Origin: Wukongibacter sp050859025
Lineage (GTDB): Bacteria > Bacillota > Clostridia > Peptostreptococcales > Caminicellaceae
Assembly: GCF_050859025.1 (NCBI RefSeq)
Contig: NZ_CP138200.1
Span: 62,001-126,000, forward strand
Direction: 5' to 3'
DNA: 64,000 nt
Part shown: positions 1 through 8,619 of the stretch, piece after piece
Numbering within the stretch: position 1 is the stretch's first letter
Layout: each line of letters starts with the position of its first letter
Program-made: the position numbers and the translations under genes
The notes under the pieces: model-generated
Seen by the model: only the letters and a program-made list of their open reading frames with translations
What the model was told of the DNA's origin: nothing
The model's database searches: none

Positions 1-1
1 T

Positions 2-811
2 AAGATTACAGGATCAAGATTTACAGTATATAGAGGAGCAGGTGCCAAGCTTGAAAGAGCCCTTATAAACTTTATGCTTGATATTCATACTGGAGAGCAT
101 GGATATGAAGAAATACTACCGCCATTTATGGTAAATAGAAGCAGTATGACAGGAACTGGTCAACTTCCTAAATTTGAGGATGATATGTTCCATCTACCAA
201 GTAAAGATTATTTCCTAATACCTACAGCTGAGGTACCGTTAACTAACCTATACATGGATGAAATACTGGATGGAGAGATACTTCCAATCTATCATACAGC
301 CTTTACACCATGTTTTAGAAAGGAAGCAGGATCTGCTGGTAGAGACACAAGAGGGCTTATTCGTCAGCATCAATTCAACAAAGTTGAGCTAGTTAAATTT
401 GCAAAACCAGAGGATTCATATAAGGAGTTAGAAAGTCTACTTGCTGCAGCAGAGGAAATTCTAAAGAGACTAGAACTGCCTTATAGAGTTGTAAGACTTT
501 GTGGTGGTGATTTAGGATTTAGTGCAGCTATGACCTATGATATTGAGGTTTGGATGCCAAGCTATGATAGATATCTAGAGATTTCTTCTTGTAGTAACTT
601 TGAAGATTATCAAGCAAGAAGAGCCAATATAAGATTTAGACCAGAGCCAAAGGGTAAGGCTCAATACGTTCATACATTAAATGGATCAGGTCTTGCAGTT
701 GGAAGAACATTATCTGCAATCCTTGAAAATTATCAACAAGAAGATGGATCAGTAGTTATTCCAAAGGCTCTAAGATCATATATGGGTGGATTAGAAAAGA
801 TAACTAAATAG
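2..811 (+). CDS. serS: Seryl-tRNA synthetase, C-terminal part (5' end outside window)
   Basis: Charges tRNA-Ser (and tRNA-Sec) with serine in the cytoplasm. The frame is open from base 2, so about 269 residues are visible and roughly the first 155 of a usual 425-residue enzyme, including the coiled-coil tRNA-binding arm, lie upstream. Class II aminoacyl-tRNA synthetase motifs are clear: motif 2 contains FRKEAGSAGRDTRG and motif 3 GSGLAVGRTLSAILENYQ. The gene ends in TAG and is followed by a bidirectional hairpin terminator shared with the convergent ACT-domain gene. Serine charging of tRNA-Sec is also the first step of selenocysteine synthesis, relevant to the selenoprotein at 29228. Confidence 0.97.
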   Translation, partial: KITGSRFTVYRGAGAKLERALINFMLDIHTGEHGYEEILPPFMVNRSSMTGTGQLPKFEDDMFHLPSKDYFLIPTAEVPLTNLYMDEILDGEILPIYHTAFTPCFRKEAGSAGRDTRGLIRQHQFNKVELVKFAKPEDSYKELESLLAAAEEILKRLELPYRVVRLCGGDLGFSAAMTYDIEVWMPSYDRYLEISSCSNFEDYQARRANIRFRPEPKGKAQYVHTLNGSGLAVGRTLSAILENYQQEDGSVVIPKALRSYMGGLEKITK

Positions 812-928
812 ATGGAGGAATATATGCTAAAAATGAAGAAATAGGTATATTCTTTTATATAAAAATTGACAAAAAGAGATTAAATTAATGCCTATAATAT
901 TATAAAGAAAATCGGTAAGCTATAAAAT

Positions 929-975
929 AAATACGCTTAGGAATGTTTACAGGACGTTCCTAAGCGTATTTTCTA
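929..975. terminator. Bidirectional terminator between serS and the ACT/paaK cluster
   Basis: A perfect 15-bp inverted repeat, AAATACGCTTAGGAA (929-943) with its complement at 957-971, encloses a 13-nt loop. It is followed by a T-rich tail on both strands and sits between convergent genes. Confidence 0.85.
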
Positions 976-995
976 GTAAATGCTTAAAGGCCTTC

Positions 996-1421
996 CTATA
1001 ACCTGTATATATCTTCAGTACTAATTTGTTGGATTCCAAGCTTTCCAATAATCTTATTTGCTCTATCAATCTCATCTACACGAATTATTACAGGCGTTTT
1101 ATCTCCCATAGCAAAGGCATACATATATTCAACACTTATATTACTTTCAGAAAGCTTTTTAGTAGCATCTGCTAAGGCACCAATCTTATGGGGGATTAAT
1201 ATACAAAGAACATCGGTTAAGCTAACGGAAAATCCTTTTTCCTTTAATGTTGCAACGGCTTTATCTGGGGCATTAACAATCAAACGTAGTATTCCATAAT
1301 CCGATGTTTCAGCAATACATAGGGCTGCAATATTAATTTCCTTATCAGCTAGGATTTCAGTAACCTCAGTTAATCTGCCGGCCTTATTTTCTAAAAATAT
1401 AGATAATTGTTTAATAATCAT
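996..1421 (-). CDS. Tandem ACT-domain protein (ACT1)
   Basis: A 141-residue protein made of two ACT-like modules (about 1-65 and 68-141). Each opens with the beta-strand/turn pattern of ligand-binding ACT domains (SIFLENKAGRLTEVTEIL; LIPHKIGALADATKKL). There is no catalytic domain. ACT modules usually bind amino acids, so this is probably a cytoplasmic sensor or regulatory subunit. The gene starts 14 bases after paaK1 and is the last gene of the cluster. A homologue (2948-3355) lies in the same operon after iorB, so a paaK-ACT pair appears twice. A role in sensing aromatic amino acids is inferred from context only. Confidence 0.85.
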   Translation of the reverse strand: MIIKQLSIFLENKAGRLTEVTEILADKEINIAALCIAETSDYGILRLIVNAPDKAVATLKEKGFSVSLTDVLCILIPHKIGALADATKKLSESNISVEYMYAFAMGDKTPVIIRVDEIDRANKIIGKLGIQQISTEDIYRL

Positions 1422-1435
1422 AACTATACCCCTTC

Positions 1436-2734
1436 CTATTTCTTTCTTTTATCAATAACTCTCTTGGCTTTTCCTTCGCTTCTTTGAATAGTTTTAGGCT
1501 CAACAAGCTTTATCTTTACACTGATACCTAAAGTACTTTCAATAGCATGTCTAATTTTTTTGGTTAATGACTGAAGTTTTTTGATTTCATCGGAGAAATA
1601 CTCTTCATTGATTTCAATCCATATTTCTAATATATCTAAATTGTTAACTCTATCAACTATCAGCATATAATGGGGCTTAGTTTCTCCCATTTCTAGTAAG
1701 ATACTTTCTATCTGTGAAGGGAAGATATTTACGCCTCGGATAATCAGCATATCATCTGTACGACCAGTAACCTTTTCCATTCTTACACTGGTCCTTCCGC
1801 AGGAGCATTTATCAGGATGTAATATGGTTAGATCCTTTGTTCTGTATCTAATTAATGGTAAGGCTTCTTTGGTTACAGTTGTGAATACTAGTTCTCCCTT
1901 TTCTTCATATCCAAGGGGGTTAAGGGTGTCCCTATCAACTACTTCTGGAATAAAATGATCCTCAATGATATGTAAGCCCGTTTGATGTTCACATTCACAA
2001 GCAACTCCTGGTCCTATTATTTCACTTAAGCCATAGATATCAAAGGCTTTAATTTTTAGTTTCTCTTCGATTTCTTTACGCATACTATTAGTCCAAGGCT
2101 CGGCACCAAAAATTCCTACACGAAGAGGTAAATCCTTTGGATCAATATTCATTTCTTCGAGTACCTCTGATATATATAGGGAATATGAAGGAGTGCAGGC
2201 AAGTACTGTTGTATCAAAGTCCTTTAAAAGCTTAATTTGTTTCTTTGTGTTACCTCCAGAGATAGGTACTACAGTTGCACCTATTCTTTCACTACCATAA
2301 TGAACACCAAGCCCTCCAGTAAATAGACCGTATCCATAGGCTACTTGAATAACATCATCCCTCGATACTCCACAGGAAGAAAGAGTTCTTGCAACTACCT
2401 CTGACCATGTACCAATATCCTTTCGAGTATATCCTACAACGGTTGGATCTCCTGTGGTACCGGAGGATGCATGAACACGAACTACCTCACTTCTAGGAAC
2501 AGCAAATAATCCAAAGGGATAGTTGTCCCTTAAATCCTGTTTTGTTGTGAATGGAAGCTTACCTAAATCTTCGATACCTCTAACATCCCCAGGTTCTATG
2601 CCTAAATTCTGCATTTTTTTTCTATAGAATGGGACATTGTAATAAACTCTTTCAATCATGTCTTTCAATCTTTCACTTTGTATTTCTCTCATTTCGTCTC
2701 TACTCATGCACTCATAACGTTCATTCCAAATCAT
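1436..2734 (-). CDS. paaK: Phenylacetate-CoA ligase family protein (paaK1)
   Basis: Adenylate-forming enzyme that activates an aryl acid such as phenylacetate or indoleacetate with ATP and CoA. Visible motifs are the P-loop SSGTTGDPT near residue 90, the YGLSEIIGPG segment, a CSCGRT cysteine pair, and the hinge GRTDDMLIIRGVNIFPSQIE leading into the C-terminal AMP-binding domain. An upstream in-frame ATG at 2758 exists, but the start at 2734 follows a GGTGAG ribosome site and aligns with the start of the paralogue at 5721-7031. Length 432 aa fits the family. Next to iorAB it probably activates the aryl acids formed from aromatic 2-oxo acids, or runs in reverse to make ATP from aryl-acetyl-CoA (inference). 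Confidence 0.92.
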   Translation of the reverse strand: MIWNERYECMSRDEMREIQSERLKDMIERVYYNVPFYRKKMQNLGIEPGDVRGIEDLGKLPFTTKQDLRDNYPFGLFAVPRSEVVRVHASSGTTGDPTVVGYTRKDIGTWSEVVARTLSSCGVSRDDVIQVAYGYGLFTGGLGVHYGSERIGATVVPISGGNTKKQIKLLKDFDTTVLACTPSYSLYISEVLEEMNIDPKDLPLRVGIFGAEPWTNSMRKEIEEKLKIKAFDIYGLSEIIGPGVACECEHQTGLHIIEDHFIPEVVDRDTLNPLGYEEKGELVFTTVTKEALPLIRYRTKDLTILHPDKCSCGRTSVRMEKVTGRTDDMLIIRGVNIFPSQIESILLEMGETKPHYMLIVDRVNNLDILEIWIEINEEYFSDEIKKLQSLTKKIRHAIESTLGISVKIKLVEPKTIQRSEGKAKRVIDKRKK

Positions 2735-2788
2735 ACTACTCTCACCTACCATCATCAAGATTATTTAAGTTTTTCAAATTGGCATTCC

Positions 2789-2892
2789 TATAGGGATTCA
2801 AGTAGAGACTTTAACTTATACATGTCCAAAACTCCCAGAAACACTGAGTATTTGTACATGTATAAATTAAGTTCTACTATTTGAGCCCTATA
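2789..2892. repeat. Palindromic element, family A, copy A5
   Basis: 104 bp, bounded by TATAGGG and CCCTATA, an imperfect palindrome able to form one long hairpin. It is nearly the reverse complement of the copies at 37607-37812 and sits between ACT2 and paaK1. It contains no credible gene; the ORFs crossing it are artefacts. Confidence 0.85.
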
Positions 2893-2900
2893 TTATAAAT

Positions 2901-2932
2901 CTAGAGAATCCATAAATTTATAGATTCTCTAG
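2901..2932 (-). terminator. Hairpin after the ACT2 gene
   Basis: A perfect 10-bp inverted repeat CTAGAGAATC/GATTCTCTAG just downstream of the ACT2 stop codon. The T tract on the minus strand is weak (ATTTATAATA), so termination may be partial and paaK1-ACT1 could be read through. Confidence 0.5.
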
Positions 2933-2947
2933 GCTATAAAATACATC

Positions 2948-3355
2948 CTATTGTGTTAAAATTTTATAGTTGTTACTCTTTAAAACTTCAAAGGCTTTTT
3001 TAGGCTTATTGGTTTTAAAGTAAATCAAAGCATTTTGATTTACTGCACTAACATAGGAATAAAGATACTCAATTCCTATTTCCTCTCCATCTAATAGATC
3101 TAGAGCTTTATATAATTCTCCAGGAGCATCTGGAATCTCAACAGCCAAAATCTCTGAAAGATTTACCGTATATCCACATTTTAAGATTACCTTTGCTGCT
3201 AATTCAGGTTTGTCAACAACCATTCTTAAAATTCCATATTCCGTAGTATCTGCTAAGCAAGTACCACATATATTTATATTATTATCCGCCAATACCTTCG
3301 TAATCTCAGTTAGTCTTCCCCTTTTATTCTGAATAAATATGGAAATTTGCCTCAT
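2948..3355 (-). CDS. Tandem ACT-domain protein (ACT2)
   Basis: A 135-residue protein with two ACT-like modules, starting QISIFIQNKRGRLTEITKVL and with a second copy around VEIPDAPGELYKALDLL. It is clearly homologous to ACT1 at 996-1421. It lies 36 bases downstream of iorB in the same direction. Probably an amino-acid-responsive regulator of the oxidoreductase/ligase pathway; this is inferred from position, and the ligand is unknown. Confidence 0.85.
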   Translation of the reverse strand: MRQISIFIQNKRGRLTEITKVLADNNINICGTCLADTTEYGILRMVVDKPELAAKVILKCGYTVNLSEILAVEIPDAPGELYKALDLLDGEEIGIEYLYSYVSAVNQNALIYFKTNKPKKAFEVLKSNNYKILTQ

Positions 3356-3391
3356 GTTTGTAGTTCACTCCTTCATTTAGAGTAATTATCT

Positions 3392-3964
3392 TTATATGTT
3401 ATAGCCTATTTCAAAGGCTTTAAGATTAATATCTATAGTTTTTTCAGGAACTGTATTTTTTAAAGTATTAATCCAATACTCCTTAGCAATATCCATTTTT
3501 TTAGCCAGTACTCCAACTAAAACGGTGTTTACAATTCTAATATTACCTATTTCCCTTGCAACTGATAAAGCGTCAACTGTGTGTATTCTATTAGTAAGCT
3601 TCTTTAATTTGTCAATAATCCTATCTGGATATTTTTGTGACCCTGTTATTACTGGCATCGGTTTAATAGATTGATTATTGACTATTAATTCGCCGTCAGC
3701 CTTCAAATATTGAATCCACCGTAGAGCTTCAAGCTTTTCAAAGGCCATAATTATATCAGCCTCGCCAACCTCAACTAAAGGAGAATATACTCTATCTCCA
3801 AACTTGACATGGGTAACAACGCTACCACCTCTTTGAGCCATACCGTGTACTTCCGAGAGCTTTACATCCTTTCCAAGGTTAAGGGCCAAATTTCCCAAAA
3901 CTTTACTTGTCAATAATGTACCTTGACCTCCAACTCCAACGATTAGTATATTTTTAGTAGACAT
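3392..3964 (-). CDS. iorB: Indolepyruvate ferredoxin oxidoreductase, beta subunit
   Basis: Gamma-type subunit of the two-subunit 2-oxoacid:ferredoxin oxidoreductase that decarboxylates aryl pyruvates (indolepyruvate, phenylpyruvate) to aryl-acetyl-CoA with reduction of ferredoxin. The 190-residue protein begins MSTKNILIVGVGGQGTLL, the family's nucleotide/CoA-binding Gly-rich loop, followed by VHGMAQRGGSVVTHVKFG. The ATG at 3964 is one base from the iorA stop and its ribosome site lies in the end of iorA, so the two are translationally coupled; an in-frame ATG further upstream (4006) would lie inside iorA and is not needed. Confidence 0.95.
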   Translation of the reverse strand: MSTKNILIVGVGGQGTLLTSKVLGNLALNLGKDVKLSEVHGMAQRGGSVVTHVKFGDRVYSPLVEVGEADIIMAFEKLEALRWIQYLKADGELIVNNQSIKPMPVITGSQKYPDRIIDKLKKLTNRIHTVDALSVAREIGNIRIVNTVLVGVLAKKMDIAKEYWINTLKNTVPEKTIDINLKAFEIGYNI

Positions 3965-3965
3965 A

Positions 3966-5696
3966 TTAGGCACCTGCCTTTCTGATTGCATCCAATTTAC
4001 AGACATTTAAGCAAAGTCCACAACCATTACATAAAGCATCATTAATAATGATTTTGTTATTATCCTTTTCAATGGCAGGACATCCAAGCTTTAAGCACAT
4101 TCCACACTGAACACACTTTTCTTCAAGGATTTCGAAGGTTGGTTTAACAGTCTTATCCAATAGAGCACATGGCTTCTGGACTATAATCACAGAAGGCTCC
4201 ATCTTTTCAGTCTCTTCCTTTAAGATATTTTTAAGTCCATCTAAATCAAAGGCATCAACGACCTGTACATTTTTAATTCCGATAGACTTAGATAATGCTA
4301 CTAAATTCAATATAGGTGCAGCCTCTCCCTTTAGAGTTTTTCCAGTACCCGGATGCTCCTGATGACCTGTCATGCCAGTTGTAGAATTATCCAGTATAAC
4401 AACAGTGGAAACACCTTGATTGTAAACTATGTTAACAAGACCAGTGATTCCAGAGTGAATAAAGGTCGAATCACCAATAACTGCAACTATTTTTTTAGCA
4501 AAATCATTACCTCTGGCTTTTGCCATACCGTGAGCCATGCCTATACTAGCACCCATACAGACGCAGGCATCCATAGACTCAAGGGGAGGTAAAGCACCAA
4601 GTGTGTAGCAGCCAATGTCACCTGTTACATGGAGCCCAAGTAAATTCATAGTATAGTACGCTCCTCTGTGGGGGCAACCAGGACACATAACTGGAGGTCT
4701 GAGAGGCAGTTCTATATCAGCCTCCCTTATACTATTTTTTTCACCAAGAATCTTTTCTCTAATTATATTTACGCTATATTCCCCTTGCTTAGAAAATATT
4801 TCTTTTCCTATTACATCAATACCTAAGCTCCTTAATTGCTCTTCAATAACAGGCTCTAATTCTTCTAAAACATATAATTTATTAACTGTTTTAGCAAAAT
4901 TTCTTATCTTATCTGTCGGTAATGGATGAACCATGCCAAGCTTTAGAAATGAAGCCTGTGGAACAGCTTCCTTGGCATAGTTGTAAACCACACCACTTGA
5001 AATAATGCCTATCTTTTTATCATTGTACTCTACTGTATTAAAACTAAAGTTGTTAGCATCCTCTGCTATTGTGTCCATGCGTTTTTCTACAACTATATGA
5101 CGTTTTCTTGCCATTCCAGGCATCATTACATATTTATTAAAATCTTTAACATAAGGCTTTAGGGTAACCTCTTCTCTGCCCTTTAGGTATACAATGCTTT
5201 GAGAATGGGAAACCCTAGTTGTCAATCTTACTATTACAGGGGTATCATATTTTTCACTAATCTCGAAGGCAAGCTTCATGAAGTTCTTTGCCTCTCCACT
5301 GTCACCTGGTTCTAATACGGGTATATTGGCAGCTCTAGCAATCATTCTTGTATCCTGTTCGTTTTGAGAGCTGTGCATTCCTGGATCATCTGCTACAAGG
5401 ATAACAAGGCCGCCATTAATTCCAGTATAAGAAACAGTAAATAGAGGATCAGCAGCCACATTTAGTCCAACATGCTTCATTGATACTATCGTACGGGCGC
5501 CACCGAAGGAAGCTCCAATTGCCGATTCCATAGCAACCTTTTCATTGGGAGCCCATTCAGCATATATTTCATCGTATTTTGCAACAAATTCTGTAATTTC
5601 TGTACTTGGTGTACCAGGGTATGCAGTAGCTATAGTGGCACCAGCTTCATATGCACCCCTTGCAATCGCTTCATTACCTAACATTAATCTTTTCAT
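3966..5696 (-). CDS. iorA: Indolepyruvate ferredoxin oxidoreductase, alpha subunit
   Basis: Large catalytic subunit (576 aa). N-terminal pyrimidine-binding region includes AYPGTPSTEITEF. A central thiamine-diphosphate-binding domain shows GDIGCYTLGALPPL, CMGASIGMAHG and GDSTFIHSGITGL. The C-terminus carries two [4Fe-4S] ferredoxin motifs (CVQCGMCLKLGCP and CNGCGLCLNVCK). It acts on aryl pyruvates formed by transamination of Trp, Phe and Tyr. It lies 24 bases after paaK2 and is coupled to iorB, so ligase and oxidoreductase are co-expressed. Ribosome site GGGGGA precedes the ATG at 5696. Confidence 0.97.
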   Translation of the reverse strand: MKRLMLGNEAIARGAYEAGATIATAYPGTPSTEITEFVAKYDEIYAEWAPNEKVAMESAIGASFGGARTIVSMKHVGLNVAADPLFTVSYTGINGGLVILVADDPGMHSSQNEQDTRMIARAANIPVLEPGDSGEAKNFMKLAFEISEKYDTPVIVRLTTRVSHSQSIVYLKGREEVTLKPYVKDFNKYVMMPGMARKRHIVVEKRMDTIAEDANNFSFNTVEYNDKKIGIISSGVVYNYAKEAVPQASFLKLGMVHPLPTDKIRNFAKTVNKLYVLEELEPVIEEQLRSLGIDVIGKEIFSKQGEYSVNIIREKILGEKNSIREADIELPLRPPVMCPGCPHRGAYYTMNLLGLHVTGDIGCYTLGALPPLESMDACVCMGASIGMAHGMAKARGNDFAKKIVAVIGDSTFIHSGITGLVNIVYNQGVSTVVILDNSTTGMTGHQEHPGTGKTLKGEAAPILNLVALSKSIGIKNVQVVDAFDLDGLKNILKEETEKMEPSVIIVQKPCALLDKTVKPTFEILEEKCVQCGMCLKLGCPAIEKDNNKIIINDALCNGCGLCLNVCKLDAIRKAGA

Positions 5697-5720
5697 AGAA
5701 TCCCCCTATTTATCCTATCT

Positions 5721-7031
5721 TTACTTCTTATTCCTTAGATCTACTACTCTTTGAGCCTTTCCTGTAAACCTTTTTAGAGTTTTTGGCTCAACTAAATGAA
5801 TCTTTGTATGAAGGCCTAATACCCTGTGTATATCGTGCTTAATTCTATTTTCCAAATTTTTAATGCTCGCAAAGGAGTTTAAAAGCTTACTATCTACTAA
5901 CTCAACAGATATTTCTAATTTATCTAGATAGCCCTCCCTTTTAACTACTATTTCATAATGGGGTCCAATCTCCTCAAAAGTAAATAATACACTTTCAATT
6001 TGAGAAGGAAAGACATTAACCCCTCTTATTACCAGCATATCATCACTTCTACCCTGTATCTTAGCCATTCTAGCCATAGTACGACCACAGCTGCATTTAT
6101 CGCTCATTAAGTAAGTTATATCCTTTGTTTTGTAACGTAATATAGGTAAGGCTTCCTTTGAAATAGGTGTAATAATTAGCTCACCAATTTCACCATCTTT
6201 TAGAGGTTCTCCCGTTTCAGGATCAATTACCTCTACAATAAAATGATCTTCAGCAATATGCATACCTTGTTTATGGGTACATTCACCGGAAACCCCTGGT
6301 CCAATCAATTCACTCATACCATAATTTTCAGTTGCAATCATACCCCATTTTTTCTCAAGCTCTTTTCTCATTTCCTCAGTAGACCCCTCACCACCAAATA
6401 CACCAAATTTAATGTTTAGATCCTTGGCAGGATCAATGCCCATTTGTTCTGCTACTTCTGCCATATGAAGGGCATAGGTTGGGGTACTGATTAAAGCAGT
6501 TGTACCAAAATCCTTCATTAACATAATTTGCTTTTCTGTGTTCCCACTAGAAGTTGGGACTACTGTGGCTCCGACTTCTTCTAATCCATAATGAAGACCA
6601 AATGCTCCAGTAAAAAGCCCATATCCAAAGGCTACCTGAGCAATGTCATCGGAGGTTATACCAGCCTTTGTTACAATTCTAGCTACAAGGTCAGCCCAGG
6701 TTTTAAGATCATTCTTTGTGTAACCAACAACCGTTGGTTTACCTGTTGTTCCTGAAGAAGCATGGATTCGAACAATATCCTTTTTTTCAACGGCAAACAT
6801 ACCAAAGGGATAGTTATCTCTTAAATCATCTTTTACTGTAAAAGGGATTTTTCTTAGATCCTTTAAGGATTGTATATCCGCTGGTTTTAGTCCTATTTCA
6901 TCGAATTTTGATCTATACATAGGAACTTTTTCATATGCTCTGCTGACAGTTTCCTGTAGACGTTTTAATTGAATACTTTGGATTTCTTCTCTATCCAAGG
7001 TTTCTGTATTAGACCAATATGTTTTATCCAT
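5721..7031 (-). CDS. paaK: Phenylacetate-CoA ligase family protein (paaK2)
   Basis: 436-residue paralogue of the ligase at 1436-2734 and first gene of the cluster. Motifs include HASSGTTGKPTVVGYT, YGMSELIGPG, CSCGRT and GRSDDMLVIRGVNVFPSQIE. The start at 7031 (MDKTYW) follows a GGGGTG ribosome site. Two differing copies in one cluster suggest different aryl acid preferences, or one tuned to CoA-ester cleavage (inference). A perfect odd palindrome at 7107-7121 in its leader is a candidate operator. Confidence 0.93.
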   Translation of the reverse strand: MDKTYWSNTETLDREEIQSIQLKRLQETVSRAYEKVPMYRSKFDEIGLKPADIQSLKDLRKIPFTVKDDLRDNYPFGMFAVEKKDIVRIHASSGTTGKPTVVGYTKNDLKTWADLVARIVTKAGITSDDIAQVAFGYGLFTGAFGLHYGLEEVGATVVPTSSGNTEKQIMLMKDFGTTALISTPTYALHMAEVAEQMGIDPAKDLNIKFGVFGGEGSTEEMRKELEKKWGMIATENYGMSELIGPGVSGECTHKQGMHIAEDHFIVEVIDPETGEPLKDGEIGELIITPISKEALPILRYKTKDITYLMSDKCSCGRTMARMAKIQGRSDDMLVIRGVNVFPSQIESVLFTFEEIGPHYEIVVKREGYLDKLEISVELVDSKLLNSFASIKNLENRIKHDIHRVLGLHTKIHLVEPKTLKRFTGKAQRVVDLRNKK

Positions 7032-7106
7032 TTTTTCACCCCTTTATTAATCTATAAATCCATAGAGAAGGATTGAACTTTAATTTAGTAATATTAAGAT
7101 ATATAG

Positions 7107-7121
7107 TATGTCTGAGACATA
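7107..7121. promoter_or_regulatory. Candidate operator upstream of paaK2-iorAB
   Basis: TATGTCTGAGACATA is a perfect odd-length palindrome (7-bp half sites around a central G), 76 bases upstream of the paaK2 start, inside an AT-rich leader (7032-7370) that holds no gene. The half-site structure suits a dimeric repressor or activator, but no regulator is identified. Confidence 0.4.
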
Positions 7122-7370
7122 AGATTACATAGTGATTTAAAAAATATAGTATACCTAGTGCATAAAGATAGAAAAAATTATGTAATTATTAAATATTAAC
7201 ATTTTGTAAAAGATTTGTCCAAATTTTCAAAAAAAAATAAAACCTATAAAAAAGTTTAGGTTTACTAATAAAATAAGTTGTCATAAAAACATCTTTGAAA
7301 GTATATTTATGCAGAAATTATAATTGCTAAAAACTTTTAAATATAAATTTTTTTTAAGCGTTAAATTGAA

Positions 7371-7398
7371 AAATGGAGGCTCTAGTGTGCCCCCATTT
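7371..7398 (-). terminator. Terminator of the 7402-7656 gene
   Basis: A 10-bp stem (AAATGGAGGC with GCCCCCATTT, one G-T pair) with 8-nt loop, followed on the minus strand by TTTTTCAATTT, directly after the stop codon of the small gene. Confidence 0.75.
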
Positions 7399-7401
7399 CT
7401 T

Positions 7402-7656
7402 CTAAAAACAAAATTCATATTCAATTTCATTATTCTTTATCTCATTAAGCAATCTTGCCTTTTTAGTTATTCCTAAAACAAAATGAATTTGCTGATTGTT
7501 CGGAAGAGCTTTAGGATTTGAGCAGGTTGTGTAGGTATCAATAATTATCCATCCCTCATTCAAAAACCTGTTTACCTCATCATTAATTGAATTATGAGAT
7601 TCAGAATAATAAGTGCTTGAAATTGTTCGAGTTTCAACAATATCCGTGAATTTCAT
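7402..7656 (-). CDS. Small hypothetical protein
   Basis: 84 residues from the ATG at 7656, chosen because GAGGTGATC precedes it at normal spacing (a further upstream ATG at 7674 lacks a good site). It is mostly polar, with an alternating segment NEVNRFLNEGWIIIDTY-like in which 'N.FL.EGW' followed by a beta-strand and a 'FVLG' strand recalls very small DUF1737/DUF4177-type proteins. No catalytic motif, signal or membrane segment. It has its own terminator and stands alone. Function not recognised. Confidence 0.6.
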   Translation of the reverse strand: MKFTDIVETRTISSTYYSESHNSINDEVNRFLNEGWIIIDTYTTCSNPKALPNNQQIHFVLGITKKARLLNEIKNNEIEYEFCF

Positions 7657-7840
7657 AAGATCACCTCTATTCATTTAATAAGCATTCATAATTTTAACAA
7701 TATTTTTATAATTATAACAATTATGAATGAGGACTTCAATAGTAAAAAAGAATTTATAAAAAAAAATTTATAAATATTAACATGTTCCAGTATTAAAATC
7801 TTTATTTTTAGAGTGTGGATGAAATTCTAAAAAATTTGAT

Positions 7841-7946
7841 TATATAGAAGTCGCAATAAATCTTTTACATTTTGATTCCTTTAAAAGCCTTGGAACTTTG
7901 GCTATTAAAGAAACCAAAATGTAGATTTATAAGTGCGTTCTATATA
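7841..7946. repeat. Palindromic element, family B, copy B1
   Basis: 106 bp from TATATAGAAG to GTTCTATATA. The arms (…ACATTTTGATTCCTTT and AAAGAAACCAAAATGT…) are complementary along most of the element. It fills much of the gene-free 7657-8084 stretch upstream of the deformylase-like gene; nothing else is visible there. Confidence 0.85.
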
Positions 7947-8084
7947 GATAAGAAGCAGGAAAATATATATTTATAATTATACGTTTGATACAAAATTTGA
8001 ACCTAATTATTGAATTTAAAAAATATAAGGTATAATAGTTACAAATTAAATTTATAAAGGTATATATTTAAGGAGGGACATAAA

Positions 8085-8588
8085 ATGGCAGTAAGAGAAA
8101 TATTACTATTGGGAAATGAAAAACTATACAAAACTTCTGATGAGATAACAGAGGATGGATTGGAAAAGGCAAAACAGATTGTAGAGGACTTACATGACAC
8201 AATGATGAATTTCCGAAAAAAATATGGTTTTGGCAGAGCCATTGCAGCACCTCAGATTGGTGAGCTTCATAGAGTTATATATATGAATTTTGACGATAAA
8301 GCTATAGCATTTATAAATCCAAGGCTTGAACCTATTAGTAAGGAAGTATTTGAAATATGGGATGACTGCATGAGCTTTCCAGGATTAGAGGTAAAGCTAG
8401 AGAGATATAGAAGAATTAGGATTTATTATAAAGATCTAAAATGGAAGGATTGTATTATTGAGTTTGAAGGGGATTTAGCTGAGTTAATACAGCATGAATA
8501 TGATCATTTAGATGGTATTTTGGCAGTACAAAGAGCCATTGATAAAAAATCCTTTAGGATTAATAAGGACAAATCAGGATGCTTTTAG
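8085..8588 (+). CDS. def: Peptide deformylase-like protein (atypical)
   Basis: Peptide deformylases remove the N-formyl group from nascent proteins using a metal held by Cys and two His. This 167-residue protein keeps the third motif HEYDH (residues 137-141) and the metal Cys (C95). The second motif EGCLS reads DDCMS, and the first, normally GxGLAAPQ, reads GFGRAIAAPQIG, two residues longer. Strong AAGGAGG site before the ATG. It is followed by a GNAT acetyltransferase 31 bases on, probably co-transcribed. It may be a second deformylase or a deformylase-like amidase with another substrate; a standard def near fmt is not in this window. Confidence 0.85.
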   Translation: MAVREILLLGNEKLYKTSDEITEDGLEKAKQIVEDLHDTMMNFRKKYGFGRAIAAPQIGELHRVIYMNFDDKAIAFINPRLEPISKEVFEIWDDCMSFPGLEVKLERYRRIRIYYKDLKWKDCIIEFEGDLAELIQHEYDHLDGILAVQRAIDKKSFRINKDKSGCF

Positions 8589-8619
8589 ATCGAGAAATTA
8601 TAAGGAGCTGATTATGTAA

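Noticed and set aside
824..844. Six-codon ORF with GGAGG site after serS
   Set aside because: Too short; no sign of a regulated downstream gene, which is on the other strand.
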